In this document: in pieces, positions 44,370 through 51,699 of the stretch | Layout: each line of letters opens with the position of its first letter | How positions within the stretch are numbered: position 1 is the first letter of the stretch | Assembly: GCA_031287575.1 (NCBI GenBank) | Contig: JAITSV010000052.1 | Location: forward strand, 1 to 64,000 | Source: Desulfovibrio sp. | GTDB taxonomy: Bacteria; Desulfobacterota; Desulfovibrionia; Desulfovibrionales; Desulfovibrionaceae | DNA length: 64,000 nt | Direction of reading: 5' to 3' | Notes under the pieces: model-generated | Told to the model about the DNA's origin: nothing | The model's input: the letters and a program-made list of their open reading frames with translations, nothing else | Databases searched by the model: none | Made by a program: the position numbers and the translations under genes

Positions 44370-45566
44370 ATGAGCATCGAGAACTACGGAGGAATCTCCA
44401 GCACCGGGTGGGACCCGTGGCACGGCAGGAGCAGAGGCAGGGGCAGGACCACGGCCCGCCTGGCCAACGCCATGATGGAGGAACTGGATGCCGACGACGA
44501 CGGCAGCCTTTCCTCCACCGAATCGCAACTGTCCGAGTCGGCGTTCGCCGCCCTGGACAAGGACGGCGACGGCGCCGTCAGCAGCCGCGAACTGCGCGCC
44601 GGGCTGCGCAGCAAGCGCGATGAACTGATAGACCTGACGCGGTCGGACACCGGCGCGGAAACCGGCACGGACGAACCGCCCGTTTCCTCTGGCCCCACGG
44701 GGGAACAGGCGGCAGCCGTGGCCGGGCTGCTCATCGAAAAGGGCGACACCGACGGTGACGGCACACTCTCCGCCACGGAAACCGGCCTTGCGGACGATGC
44801 GTTCACCAGCCTGGACACCGACGGCGACGGACTGCTTTCTTCCGGCGAGCTTTCCAGCGCCGCGCTGGCGGGCACCATCGCCGCCACCCTGGACGGCAAG
44901 CTGGCAGTGCGCCTGGCGGCACCCGCCGCCCGGCAGGATGCCGACACCGCCGACACGATCAACTCCACTGGCGGGGGCACGGACACCACCGTCACCACCA
45001 CCGCCGGGGCAGCAGCCACCGATACCGCATCCGCCCAGGCGGGTACGGTGGGGGCCATGGCCGCGCGCATTGCCCAACGCATCGTGGAAACGCTGGACGC
45101 CGATGACAGCGGCGGGCTGTCGCAGTCGGAATCGGGCCTTGACCAGGACCGCTTCGCGCGGATCGACACGGATGGCGACGGCAGCGTCACCGCCAATGAA
45201 TTCGGCGGATCGCTGCAACAGATGCTGGACGTCATGGGCGCCCTGCACGCGCTGAGTTCCGTGGCGCGCAACAATTACGGACGCAGGGCCTACGGCATGG
45301 CCACACGGGATGCCATGGACCGGTACGAGGGCAACATGGGCGGCCTGATGACCGCCCTGTTCGAAACCGCGCCCACCGGCAGCACGGGCACCACCACCGA
45401 GTCATCCGGTGCCGTTGCCGCCACCGGCGGTTCCGCATCGGGTGACGCGGGCACCTCCACCGATGCCTCGTCCGATGCCGTGGGCGACATTGCCGACGCG
45501 CTGGCGGACGCAGCCGCCGCCGAAGCGGCCCAGGTAGCAACGGGGGCAGCCGAAAGCACGGCCTAG
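44370..45566 (+). CDS. EF-hand calcium-binding protein, three EF-hand pairs
   Basis: 398 residues from the ATG at 44370 (GGAGG 4-5 bases upstream); an earlier in-frame start at 44307 has no such site. Six EF-hand loops in three pairs: DADDDGSLSSTE and DKDGDGAVSSRE (~40-80), DTDGDGTLSATE and DTDGDGLLSSGE (~128-170), DADDSGGLSQSE and DTDGDGSVTANE (~243-285). Thr/Ala/Ser-rich linkers lie between them and make up the tail. No signal peptide, so cytoplasmic or exported by a non-Sec route. Composition and loop phrasing match the next gene, suggesting paralogues by tandem duplication. Confidence 0.9.
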   Translation: MSIENYGGISSTGWDPWHGRSRGRGRTTARLANAMMEELDADDDGSLSSTESQLSESAFAALDKDGDGAVSSRELRAGLRSKRDELIDLTRSDTGAETGTDEPPVSSGPTGEQAAAVAGLLIEKGDTDGDGTLSATETGLADDAFTSLDTDGDGLLSSGELSSAALAGTIAATLDGKLAVRLAAPAARQDADTADTINSTGGGTDTTVTTTAGAAATDTASAQAGTVGAMAARIAQRIVETLDADDSGGLSQSESGLDQDRFARIDTDGDGSVTANEFGGSLQQMLDVMGALHALSSVARNNYGRRAYGMATRDAMDRYEGNMGGLMTALFETAPTGSTGTTTESSGAVAATGGSASGDAGTSTDASSDAVGDIADALADAAAAEAAQVATGAAESTA

Positions 45567-45760
45567 CACGGCCTCTTGCCTCACGCACACACATCGCCTG
45601 CCGGGGGCTCGTTGCGGCCCACCACGCCATGCCCCGGCGGGCCATGCGGACAGACGCCCGCCGGTCCCCCCATCGCCCCGCGACACACATCCATCCCCCC
45701 GCTCCTTTCGCATCACCCGGCAAGCTTTGCCGTTGGTGCGATTCTTGCTTTTCCGCGACC

Positions 45761-45785
45761 GTGCCGCATGGTGCGGCACGCTTTT
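45761..45785 (+). terminator. Intrinsic terminator after the first EF-hand gene
   Basis: GTGCCGCA and TGCGGCAC form a perfect 8-bp stem with a 3-base loop, followed by GCTTTTCC. It lies between the two EF-hand genes, so they are probably separate transcripts. Confidence 0.75.
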
Positions 45786-45846
45786 CCTGCCCTCGGGCTG
45801 CGGGCGAGCACGGCGCTGCGCACATGAGGTACGATAGGAGGTACTC

Positions 45847-46833
45847 ATGAGCATATCAGGGATAAGTTCCAGCAGTTCCACGCTACAGGAATTGCTGGCG
45901 TCCTGGGGCAGCGACCAGACGTCGCAGATTACCCAGGGAGCCACGTCGTCGCTGACCAGCCTGTTCGGCGGGTCGGACGACAGCGAAGGCACCGCCCAGA
46001 CCACCGGACTGTTCAGCACCCGCGACCAGATCATCGCCATGTTGAGCGAAGGCGGCGAGGAAGGCTCTGCCTTCGCGCAAACTGCTTCTCTGCTTGGCCA
46101 ACTGGACACCGACATCAGCGGCGGGCTTTCCCTGGACGAATCGGGGCTGGAACAGGAATCGTTCGATGCCCTGGACGCGGACGGTGACGGCACGGTGACC
46201 GGCTTTGAGCTGGAGGCCGCCCTGAAGTCCGGCGTGGCCAGCGTCGGCGACGGCGGCACCCTCTCGGTGGATGCCTCCGCCGCGTCTGATGCCGCCGCGC
46301 AGGCGTATGCATCGCTTACGGCCATGATCATGGGCCTTGCGGATTCCGACCAGAGCGGCGACCTGACGCAGGAGGAATCCGGGCTGGACGAGGACACCTT
46401 CAACCAGTTCGACCTTGACGGCGACGGCGTGATCACCGGTGACGAACTGAGCGCCGCCATCGAAAACGGCGTGGCCTCTTCGTCCGAATCCGACTCCACC
46501 CTGGCTGCGGCGGCTTCCGGCTCTTCGGCCAGCGGCGCGTCCAGTTCATCGGGCTCATCGAGTGAGGACGAGGAAGAAGAATACGACGAACTGGACACCA
46601 ACAAGGACGGCATGGTTTCCACCGAGGAACTGGCCGCCGCCATCCCCGGCTACGCCGAGGCCTTGCGCCTGGCGCGCGGCGAGAACGGGTCCGATTCTTC
46701 CACCTCCGAACTGCGGCGTGCCATGAATGCCTATGGCAGCGCGGGCGGGTTCGATTTCGCCAGCCTGTTCGCCTCTTCGGATGCGACAAGCACCTCCGCT
46801 GGCGTCTCCGGCCTGCTGGAGGAAATCGCCTGA
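45847..46833 (+). CDS. EF-hand calcium-binding protein, paralogue
   Basis: 328 residues, AGGAGG 5 bases before the ATG. A Ser-rich N-terminus (SISGISSSSSTLQELL) is followed by five EF loops: DTDISGGLSLDE and DADGDGTVTGFE (~90-120), DSDQSGDLTQEE and DLDGDGVITGDE (~165-205), and a lone DTNKDGMVSTEE (~250) after an acidic Glu/Ser run. The last ~60 residues include a helix similar to the counterpart of the upstream protein (ALRLARGENGSDSST region). No signal peptide seen. Role unknown; family members in other proteobacteria include secreted calcium-binding effectors, but nothing here shows secretion. Confidence 0.9.
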   Translation: MSISGISSSSSTLQELLASWGSDQTSQITQGATSSLTSLFGGSDDSEGTAQTTGLFSTRDQIIAMLSEGGEEGSAFAQTASLLGQLDTDISGGLSLDESGLEQESFDALDADGDGTVTGFELEAALKSGVASVGDGGTLSVDASAASDAAAQAYASLTAMIMGLADSDQSGDLTQEESGLDEDTFNQFDLDGDGVITGDELSAAIENGVASSSESDSTLAAAASGSSASGASSSSGSSSEDEEEEYDELDTNKDGMVSTEELAAAIPGYAEALRLARGENGSDSSTSELRRAMNAYGSAGGFDFASLFASSDATSTSAGVSGLLEEIA

Positions 46834-46865
46834 GAGGAAATCGCCTGACTGGAAATCGCCTGACC
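46821..46865 (+). repeat. 15-bp tandem triplication of the EF-hand gene end
   Basis: Three 15-base units (GGAAATCGCCTGAGA, GGAAATCGCCTGACT, GGAAATCGCCTGACC) in register, each with an in-frame TGA. The second and third copies lie after the real stop (46831-46833), so the last five codons including the stop are repeated three times. Confidence 0.95.
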
Positions 46866-46916
46866 GGCGGTCTCCTGTCCGGCGCAGCCACCGCACCGTT
46901 GCTGCGTGCAATGAAC

Positions 46917-46952
46917 AACGCGGCGCTACCCTTTCGGGAGCGCCGCGTTTTT
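46917..46952 (+). terminator. Intrinsic terminator of the second EF-hand gene
   Basis: AACGCGGCGCT and AGCGCCGCGTT form an 11-bp stem with an 11-base loop and a TTTTT tail. Confidence 0.93.
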
Positions 46953-47133
46953 GCGTGCCTTGCAGATGCAAAAAGAAGAAAAATGGAGGGGAGCCACACC
47001 ACAGACCGAACAGGACGCCCAGAATGCGCAGGACGCACGACCTTGGCAAGGCGGCACGCGGACATGCCGAAACGCGGGTACGCCGAAGGAAACAGGCTGA
47101 CCCCGGCAGCTGTGCCAAGGCGACGGAAACGGG

Positions 47134-47787
47134 CTACCCCCGCGCCGCTCCCATGGCCGCACGGGCTTCCGCGAAGCGGGCGGCAACATCGTCCGCCCCC
47201 ACGATTTCCGAGACCAGCGCACAGCACCGCGCGCCGTGCGCGGCCACCTGCCCGATGTTGTGCAGCTTGATGCCGCCAATGGCCACGAAGGGCAGCGCGA
47301 TGTTGGCCGCCACCCAGTCCAGGTATTCGAAGCCCACGGGCGCGCAGACGTCCTTCTTGGTCCTGGTGGCGAAAATCGGCCCCACGCCGATGTAGTCCGC
47401 CCCGCTGGCCACGGCGGCGCGAGCCTGCTCCGGCGAATGGGTGGACAGCCCGATGATGCGCCCCGGCCCCACCAGTTGCCGCACCGCCTGCACGGGCAGA
47501 TCCTCCTGCCCCACGTGTACGCCGTCGGCGTCGCACAGCATGGCGATGTCCACGTGGTCGTTGACGATGAAACAGGCCCCGGCCTCGCGGGTCATGCGGC
47601 GCAACTCCAGGCACTCGCGCAACATCTCGCCGGCATGCTTGTCCTTTTCGCGGTACTGCACGATGCGCGCGCCGCCGCGCAGCATGGCGTCCACCACGTC
47701 CACGGCGGACCGCCCCCGCGACAGCCCGTCATCGGTCAGGCAGTAGATGTCGGCTTCCGGCGTGCTGCCGGGAAGGATGCGCGGCAT
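47134..47787 (-). CDS. thiE: Thiamine-phosphate synthase ThiE
   Basis: 217-residue TIM barrel joining HMP-pyrophosphate and thiazole phosphate to make thiamine phosphate. Key segments: IVQYREKDK (~43-51), FIVNDHVDIAMLCDADGVHVGQED (cited in parts: NDHVDIAMLCDADGVHVG, ~72-93), IGLSTHS (~110), IGVGPIFATRTKKD (~133) and AIGGI (~168). AAGGAG is 6 bases before the ATG. Last gene of the thi run; a 238-bp structured gap separates it from thiF, so it may have extra regulation. Confidence 0.96.
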   Translation of the reverse strand: MPRILPGSTPEADIYCLTDDGLSRGRSAVDVVDAMLRGGARIVQYREKDKHAGEMLRECLELRRMTREAGACFIVNDHVDIAMLCDADGVHVGQEDLPVQAVRQLVGPGRIIGLSTHSPEQARAAVASGADYIGVGPIFATRTKKDVCAPVGFEYLDWVAANIALPFVAIGGIKLHNIGQVAAHGARCCALVSEIVGADDVAARFAEARAAMGAARG

Positions 47788-47936
47788 GGGATGCTCCTTG
47801 GGGGTTGAAGAAACGAAACATTCCAGCGCTATCAGAGTGCTGAATCAACAAAAATCGTTACGCGCCCATCCGAGCGCTTGCCCCTCTGTTTCGGCACAAC
47901 CTGCGCAACGCGCGCGGTGGGGTCAGAGGCAAGGAA

Positions 47937-47996
47937 AGCCGCGTTTCCGCGAGGGGAGCGTACTCTTTGGTACGTGACCCGAACGGAGACGCGGCT
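47937..47996. repeat. 60-bp inverted-repeat element between thiF and thiE
   Basis: Arms AGCCGCGTTTCCG (47937-47949) and CGGAGACGCGGCT (47984-47996) match at 12 of 13 positions. Inside them CGTAC and GTACG form a smaller stem. I recall similar GTAC-centred hairpins scattered in Desulfovibrio genomes but did not verify it. Could act as a processing site or attenuator in the thi transcript. Confidence 0.55.
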
Positions 47997-48025
47997 TGAC
48001 GCTGCATATGGCCCCGCCCCGCGCG

Positions 48026-48649
48026 TTACGCCATGAAACCGGGGCACGGGCCGAGTATGTGGTGCAGCACCGCATCCGCCTGCATCGCCGCCGCCATGGT
48101 CACGCGCGGGGCCAGCGGGGGCAGGTCGTCGCCCACCTCGCTGGTGAAGTCGCCCACCAGCACCATGCGGTCGCCCATGCGGCGCATCTGCATGGCCGGG
48201 CCGCCCCAGCCGCCCATGCCGGAAGCGGACACCACGAAGGCGCCCATCTCCAGCGCGGCCTCCACGAACATGCGCTTGGCCTCCGGGTCGTCCAGGGCTT
48301 CCACCAGAATGTCGCAGCCTGCGAACACGTCGGCCACGTTGGTGGGGGTCAGGTCCACGCGCCGGGCGGTGACCACCAGGCGCGGCTCGATGATGCGCAG
48401 GCTTTCGGCCAGGGCGTCCACCTTGGACTTGCCGAGGTGGAAGGGCTGGTACTGCTGGCGATTGAGATTGGAGGGTTCGACCACGTCGCGGTCGGCCACC
48501 ACGAGACGGCGCAGGCCGCTGCGCACCAGCATGGCGGCGCAGTTGGAGCCAAGGCCCCCTGCCCCCGCGATGCCCACGCGGGCCGCGGCCATGCGTTCAA
48601 GGTGGTCATGTTCGAGATACCGGGCGAGACCGTCGGAAAGAATGCTCAC
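48026..48649 (-). CDS. thiF: ThiF-family sulfur-carrier adenylyltransferase
   Basis: 207 residues from the GTG at 48649, preceded by AGGAG six bases upstream; a longer frame reaching 48835 overlaps thiH and looks non-coding at its start. E1-like Rossmann fold: VGIAGAGGLGSN (~25-36), ADRDVVEPSNLNRQQY (~55-70), FAGCDILVEALDD. Short two-domain form (ThiF family 2) that activates the ThiS C-terminus with ATP; the zinc-binding CxxC pairs of E. coli ThiF are absent, as usual for this branch. Between thiH and thiE. Confidence 0.92.
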   Translation of the reverse strand: MSILSDGLARYLEHDHLERMAAARVGIAGAGGLGSNCAAMLVRSGLRRLVVADRDVVEPSNLNRQQYQPFHLGKSKVDALAESLRIIEPRLVVTARRVDLTPTNVADVFAGCDILVEALDDPEAKRMFVEAALEMGAFVVSASGMGGWGGPAMQMRRMGDRMVLVGDFTSEVGDDLPPLAPRVTMAAAMQADAVLHHILGPCPGFMA

Positions 48650-48785
48650 GAAAGCTCCTGAAGAGGGGGGATTGCAACGCGGATGCCCCGCCTCGTCCGT
48701 CCCGCGCGCAGGGGCCTGCACCGAAACGTTCCGAAATGTCGGGAAAGATTCCGGCAGGTCCGGGGAATCTTGCCGTTTCGGAATA

Positions 48786-50078
48786 TCAGGCCGTGGCGCG
48801 GGGGGCTGCCGGGGTGGATGCCCCAACAGGTTCACCGGACGGGGTGCGTCGCGCGGCGCACGCTATCCCACACCCGTACCCGCCGTCCAGCACCGATTCC
48901 CAGTCCTTGTACACCGGCTGGTAGCCGCGCGCGGCAATGGCGGCGGCCATGGCGTCGGCACTGCGCGGATCGGAAATCTCGAACTGCGGGGTGGCGCCGT
49001 CCCCATCCCCCTGCCCTTCCACGTCCTTGTGCGCAGCGTGGCCGTCTTGCGCACGGGCGGCGTGACCGCCTTGCTCACGGACGGCGTGACCGCCGACTGC
49101 GGTACTCACCCCGGCGGACATGCGAGTAACCCCGAGGGGGATCAGGTTGTCGCGCAGGTCCGCCCGTTCGCGGGTGGACACGGTAATGCCCGCGCTGGGC
49201 ATGAAGATGCGGTAGGCCAGGATGACCTGCACCAAGTCATGGTCGGACACCGTGTGCGCGGGCTGAAAGGCCCCGGCGTGGGGGCGCAGGCGCGGCACGG
49301 AAAAGCTGACGTCCACGTAAGGATACCGGCGTTGCAGCCAGTGGCCGTGCAGCGCGGTGAAGAAGGCGTCGCGCCGCCAGTCGTCCAGCCCCAGCAACGC
49401 TCCAAGGCCCACGGAGCGCATGCCCGCGCGGGCGGCGCGCTCCGGTGCGTCCAGCCGGAAATGATAGTCGCGCTTGGGACCGGCGGGGTGCAGTTCCGGG
49501 TACAGGGCCTCGTTGTAGGTTTCCTGGAACATGGTCATGCCGTCGATGCCCGCGTCCACCAGCAGCGCGTACTCCGCGTCCGTCAGCGAATAGACCTCCA
49601 CCGACAGCGAGGGGAACAGCGGGGCCAGCAGGCGCGCGGCATGGGCGATGTACTCCGGCCCGGAAACCTGACGCGCATCGCCGGTAAGCAGCAGCAGGTG
49701 GCGCAGTCCGGTGGCGACGATGGCCCGGCCTTCGGCCAGGATTTCCTCGTCCGTCAGGCGTTGGCGGGGGATGTGGTTGCGCGCGTTGAAGCCGCAGTAC
49801 CGGCACTGGTTGGTGCAGTGGTTGGAAAGGTACAGCGGGGTGAACAACTGGATGGTACGGCCGAAGTGGCGCACCGTCAGTTCGCGGGCGCGATGGGCCA
49901 TGGATTCCAGTTGCGTGGCCGCCGCCGGGGAAAGCAGGGTCAGCAGGTCGTACGGGGAAAGGCGCTCCTTGCGCAGCACGCGGGCAACATCGCCCGCCGT
50001 GGTGGCATCCATGAAGGCGCGCAGGGGGGCGTCCGCCACGCGGGGGGTCCATTCGCGGACCACGTCGTACATGCTCAT
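48786..50078 (-). CDS. thiH: 2-iminoacetate synthase ThiH (radical SAM)
   Basis: 430 residues. The radical SAM cluster motif is C-T-N-Q-C-R-Y-C near 88-95 (LSNHCTNQCRYCGFNARN), followed by GRAIVATGLRHLLLLTGD. Cleaves tyrosine to dehydroglycine for thiazole synthesis. After MSAGVSTAVGG (residue ~337) there is a ~30-residue insertion with three GHAxxxQx-type octapeptide repeats (GHAVREQG, GHAARAQD, GHAA) before the domain resumes at FEISDPRSADAM. The C-terminus has an extra ~30-residue Cys/Pro/Ala tail. It ends 136 bp before thiF. Confidence 0.95.
   Translation of the reverse strand: MSMYDVVREWTPRVADAPLRAFMDATTAGDVARVLRKERLSPYDLLTLLSPAAATQLESMAHRARELTVRHFGRTIQLFTPLYLSNHCTNQCRYCGFNARNHIPRQRLTDEEILAEGRAIVATGLRHLLLLTGDARQVSGPEYIAHAARLLAPLFPSLSVEVYSLTDAEYALLVDAGIDGMTMFQETYNEALYPELHPAGPKRDYHFRLDAPERAARAGMRSVGLGALLGLDDWRRDAFFTALHGHWLQRRYPYVDVSFSVPRLRPHAGAFQPAHTVSDHDLVQVILAYRIFMPSAGITVSTRERADLRDNLIPLGVTRMSAGVSTAVGGHAVREQGGHAARAQDGHAAHKDVEGQGDGDGATPQFEISDPRSADAMAAAIAARGYQPVYKDWESVLDGGYGCGIACAARRTPSGEPVGASTPAAPRATA
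49037..49096 (-). repeat. 24-bp tandem repeat inside thiH
   Basis: Units of 24 bases starting CGTGGCCGTC (49037-49060) and CGTGACCGCC (49061-49084), plus a partial third. They encode the octapeptide repeats inserted in ThiH, and the frame is preserved. Confidence 0.88.
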
Positions 50079-50163
50079 GTCCTGCTCCTAGTGCGGAAAG
50101 ACGCGGGGGACGGTGAACGCGGGTGAAGGCACCGGCCAGACAGGTCGGAACCGGCCATATCTG

Positions 50164-50217
50164 CCAATTCAGCCAGTTCAGCCAGTTCAGCCAGACCGGC
50201 CAGACCGGGCAGACTGG
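50164..50217. repeat. 9-bp tandem array in the thiG-thiH gap
   Basis: Six 9-base units on the plus strand: CCAATTCAG, CCAGTTCAG twice, CCAGACCGG twice and GCAGACTGG. They fill part of the 188-bp intercistronic gap between thiG and thiH. Confidence 0.9.
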
Positions 50218-50266
50218 CCCCCGGACAAGCCAGGCATATCCTGCCGGAGTGCCCAGTCCCGGCGCG

Positions 50267-51067
50267 TTATTCCCCCAGAAAACCCGTCAGGGGCGACGAG
50301 GCGCTGGCCCCGTCCGCAGTCCCCGTGGCCACCGGCCCCGCGCCCGAAAGATATGCCGCACGCCCGGCGCGCACCGCCTCGCCAAAGGCGCGGGCCATGG
50401 CCACCGGGTTGCCCGCCGTGGCGATGGCCGTGTTCACGAGGCACGCGGCGGCGCCCATCTCCATGGCCTCGCAGGCCTGCGAGGGCTTGCCGATGCCCGC
50501 ATCCACGATGACCGGCAGGTCGATTTCCTCGATGAGCACGCCGATCATCTCTGCCGTGCGCAGCCCCCGGTTGGTGCCGATGGGTGCACCCAGCGGCATC
50601 ACGGCGGCGGCCCCGGCGTTGACCAGGTCGCGCGCCACGTACAGGTCGGGGTTCATGTACGGCAGCACCACAAAGCCCTCTTTCGCCAGGGTTTCCGTGG
50701 CGCGGGCCGTGGCGTAGCCATCCGGCAGCAGAAAGCGGCTGTCGGAAATGACCTCGATCTTGATCCAGTTGCCGCACCCGGCGGCCTGCGCCAGCCGGGC
50801 GATGCGGACGGCCTCTTCGGCCGTCCGCGCGCCGGAGGTGTTCGGCAGCAGCCGCATGTGCGGCGGAATGTGGGCCAGCACGTTGGATTTGGGATTGGCC
50901 AGATCCACGCGCCGCAGCGCCACGGTGATGACCTGGGAGCCAGAGGCCCCGGCCACGTCAGGGATGAGGGAGTCGGTGCCGTACTTGCCGGTGCCGATGA
51001 AGAGGCGGCTTGTCAGAGCCGTCCCTCCGATCACCAGCGTATCGTTGTCGTGCGTGTCGTGCGTCAC
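50267..51067 (-). CDS. thiG: Thiazole synthase ThiG
   Basis: 266 residues from the GTG at 51067, whose first base is the last base of the thiS stop (TAGTG), with GGAGGGGG just upstream; any longer frame reads through thiS. TIM-barrel enzyme: FIGTGKYG (~18-25), Schiff-base Lys in [10 protein letters not shown] (~108), [15 protein letters not shown] (~137), [18 protein letters not shown] (~155), [21 protein letters not shown] (cited in parts) and CLVNTAIA. Forms thiazole phosphate from DXP, ThiS thiocarboxylate and dehydroglycine. Confidence 0.96.
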   Translation of the reverse strand: MTHDTHDNDTLVIGGTALTSRLFIGTGKYGTDSLIPDVAGASGSQVITVALRRVDLANPKSNVLAHIPPHMRLLPNTSGARTAEEAVRIARLAQAAGCGNWIKIEVISDSRFLLPDGYATARATETLAKEGFVVLPYMNPDLYVARDLVNAGAAAVMPLGAPIGTNRGLRTAEMIGVLIEEIDLPVIVDAGIGKPSQACEAMEMGAAACLVNTAIATAGNPVAMARAFGEAVRAGRAAYLSGAGPVATGTADGASASSPLTGFLGE

Positions 51068-51267
51068 TAGCCCCCTCCCACGAAGTGCAGTAGTTCGAGT
51101 TCGTCTCCCTGATCGAGCCGGGTGGCCCCGTACTCCCCGGACTTCACGATGGCGCGGTTGCGCTCGACCACCACGGCCTCGGGCCGCAGGGCCATCCGCT
51201 CCAGCAACTGGAGCAGCGTCGTGCCGGTTTCGCATTCCGTCTGCTGTCCGTTCACGCGTATCGTCAT
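51067..51267 (-). CDS. thiS: Sulfur carrier protein ThiS
   Basis: 66-residue beta-grasp protein ending in the required Gly-Gly (FVGGG), which ThiF adenylates and a sulfur donor thiocarboxylates. First gene of the thi operon; GGAG ~9 bases before the ATG. Translationally coupled to thiG. Confidence 0.96.
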   Translation of the reverse strand: MTIRVNGQQTECETGTTLLQLLERMALRPEAVVVERNRAIVKSGEYGATRLDQGDELELLHFVGGG

Positions 51268-51306
51268 TGCCGTAATCTCCGCTGCCGCGACGTTCGAGAA
51301 AGCGAA

Positions 51307-51331
51307 GGGAGCCTGCGAATGGCAAGCTCCC
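51307..51331 (-). terminator. Expression-platform hairpin of the proximal TPP riboswitch
   Basis: On the minus strand GGGAGCTTGC pairs with GCAGGCTCCC (one mismatch in ten), followed by TTCGCTTTCTC, a weak U-tract. It lies between the proximal aptamer and the thiS ribosome binding site, so it can serve as attenuator. Confidence 0.7.
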
Positions 51332-51351
51332 CTTTGATGGCCCGAAGGCGA

Positions 51352-51443
51352 GGAAGCTTCCCTACGGCAGGATGACCTGCATCAGGTTCTCGGGGTCGGA
51401 AGGTTGCCCTTCCCTCTCAGCCCGTGCGGGCTCCCCCAGCTTC
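51352..51443 (-). ncRNA. TPP riboswitch aptamer, proximal to thiS
   Basis: THI-box on the minus strand: P1 5' arm GAAGC (51443-51439), then GGGGAGCCCG..CGGGCTGAGAGGG with the conserved CUGAGA, CCGACCC, GAACCTGATGCAGG and CTGCCGTAGGGAAGC, closing with P1 3' arm GCTTC. All conserved pyrimidine- and pyrophosphate-sensor elements are visible. Expected to shut off thiSGHFE when thiamine pyrophosphate is high. Confidence 0.96.
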
Positions 51444-51497
51444 GCGTCATGGCGCGCCCGTCGTGCGGACCATCCCGCTTTCCTGCGGCGGGCGAAC

Positions 51498-51530
51498 AAA
51501 AAACGCCCGTCGCAGGGTGGACGGGCGTTT
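51498..51530 (-). terminator. Terminator of the distal TPP riboswitch
   Basis: Minus strand: AAACGCCCGT, a 10-base loop, ACGGGCGTTT, then TTT. A near-ideal intrinsic terminator placed between the two aptamers, so the distal switch has its own complete off-signal. Confidence 0.92.
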
Positions 51531-51552
51531 CCGGCATTTCGGGCACGGTACG

Positions 51553-51644
51553 CTCAGCTTCCCTACGGCAGTGTAAACTGCTTCAGGTTCAGAGGGTCTG
51601 GAGGCGTGCTCCACTCTCAGCCCTACGGGCTCCCCTAGCTGAAT
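51553..51644 (-). ncRNA. TPP riboswitch aptamer, distal copy
   Basis: Second THI-box on the minus strand: P1 5' arm TTCAGCT, GGGGAGCCCGTAGGGCTGAGAG (CUGAGA core), AGACCC, GAACCTGAAGCAG, ACTGCCGTAGGGAAG, closing with AGCTGAG. Variable stems differ clearly from the proximal copy, so it is not a recent exact duplication. It begins almost at the predicted transcription start. Confidence 0.95.
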
Positions 51645-51650
51645 GAGTAA

Positions 51651-51679
51651 TCAATACCCCCGGCGCGGGGGGATGTAAA
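51651..51679 (-). promoter_or_regulatory. Promoter of the thi operon
   Basis: Minus strand: TTTACA (51679-51674), 17-bp spacer, TATTGA (51656-51651). The spacer is a CCCCC..GGGGG near-palindrome. Transcription would begin at about 51644, exactly at the distal aptamer. Confidence 0.82.
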
Positions 51680-51699
51680 GCGTTAATCGGCGACAGCCG

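Noticed and set aside
47832..48047. 71-codon open frame between thiE and thiF
   Set aside because: It spans the 60-bp inverted-repeat element and has no ribosome binding site; better explained as a structured non-coding gap.
50164..50217. Possible CRISPR-like array
   Set aside because: Units are 9 bp with no spacers; it is a simple tandem repeat. The arrays at 59721 and 32505 were rejected as CRISPR for the same reason.
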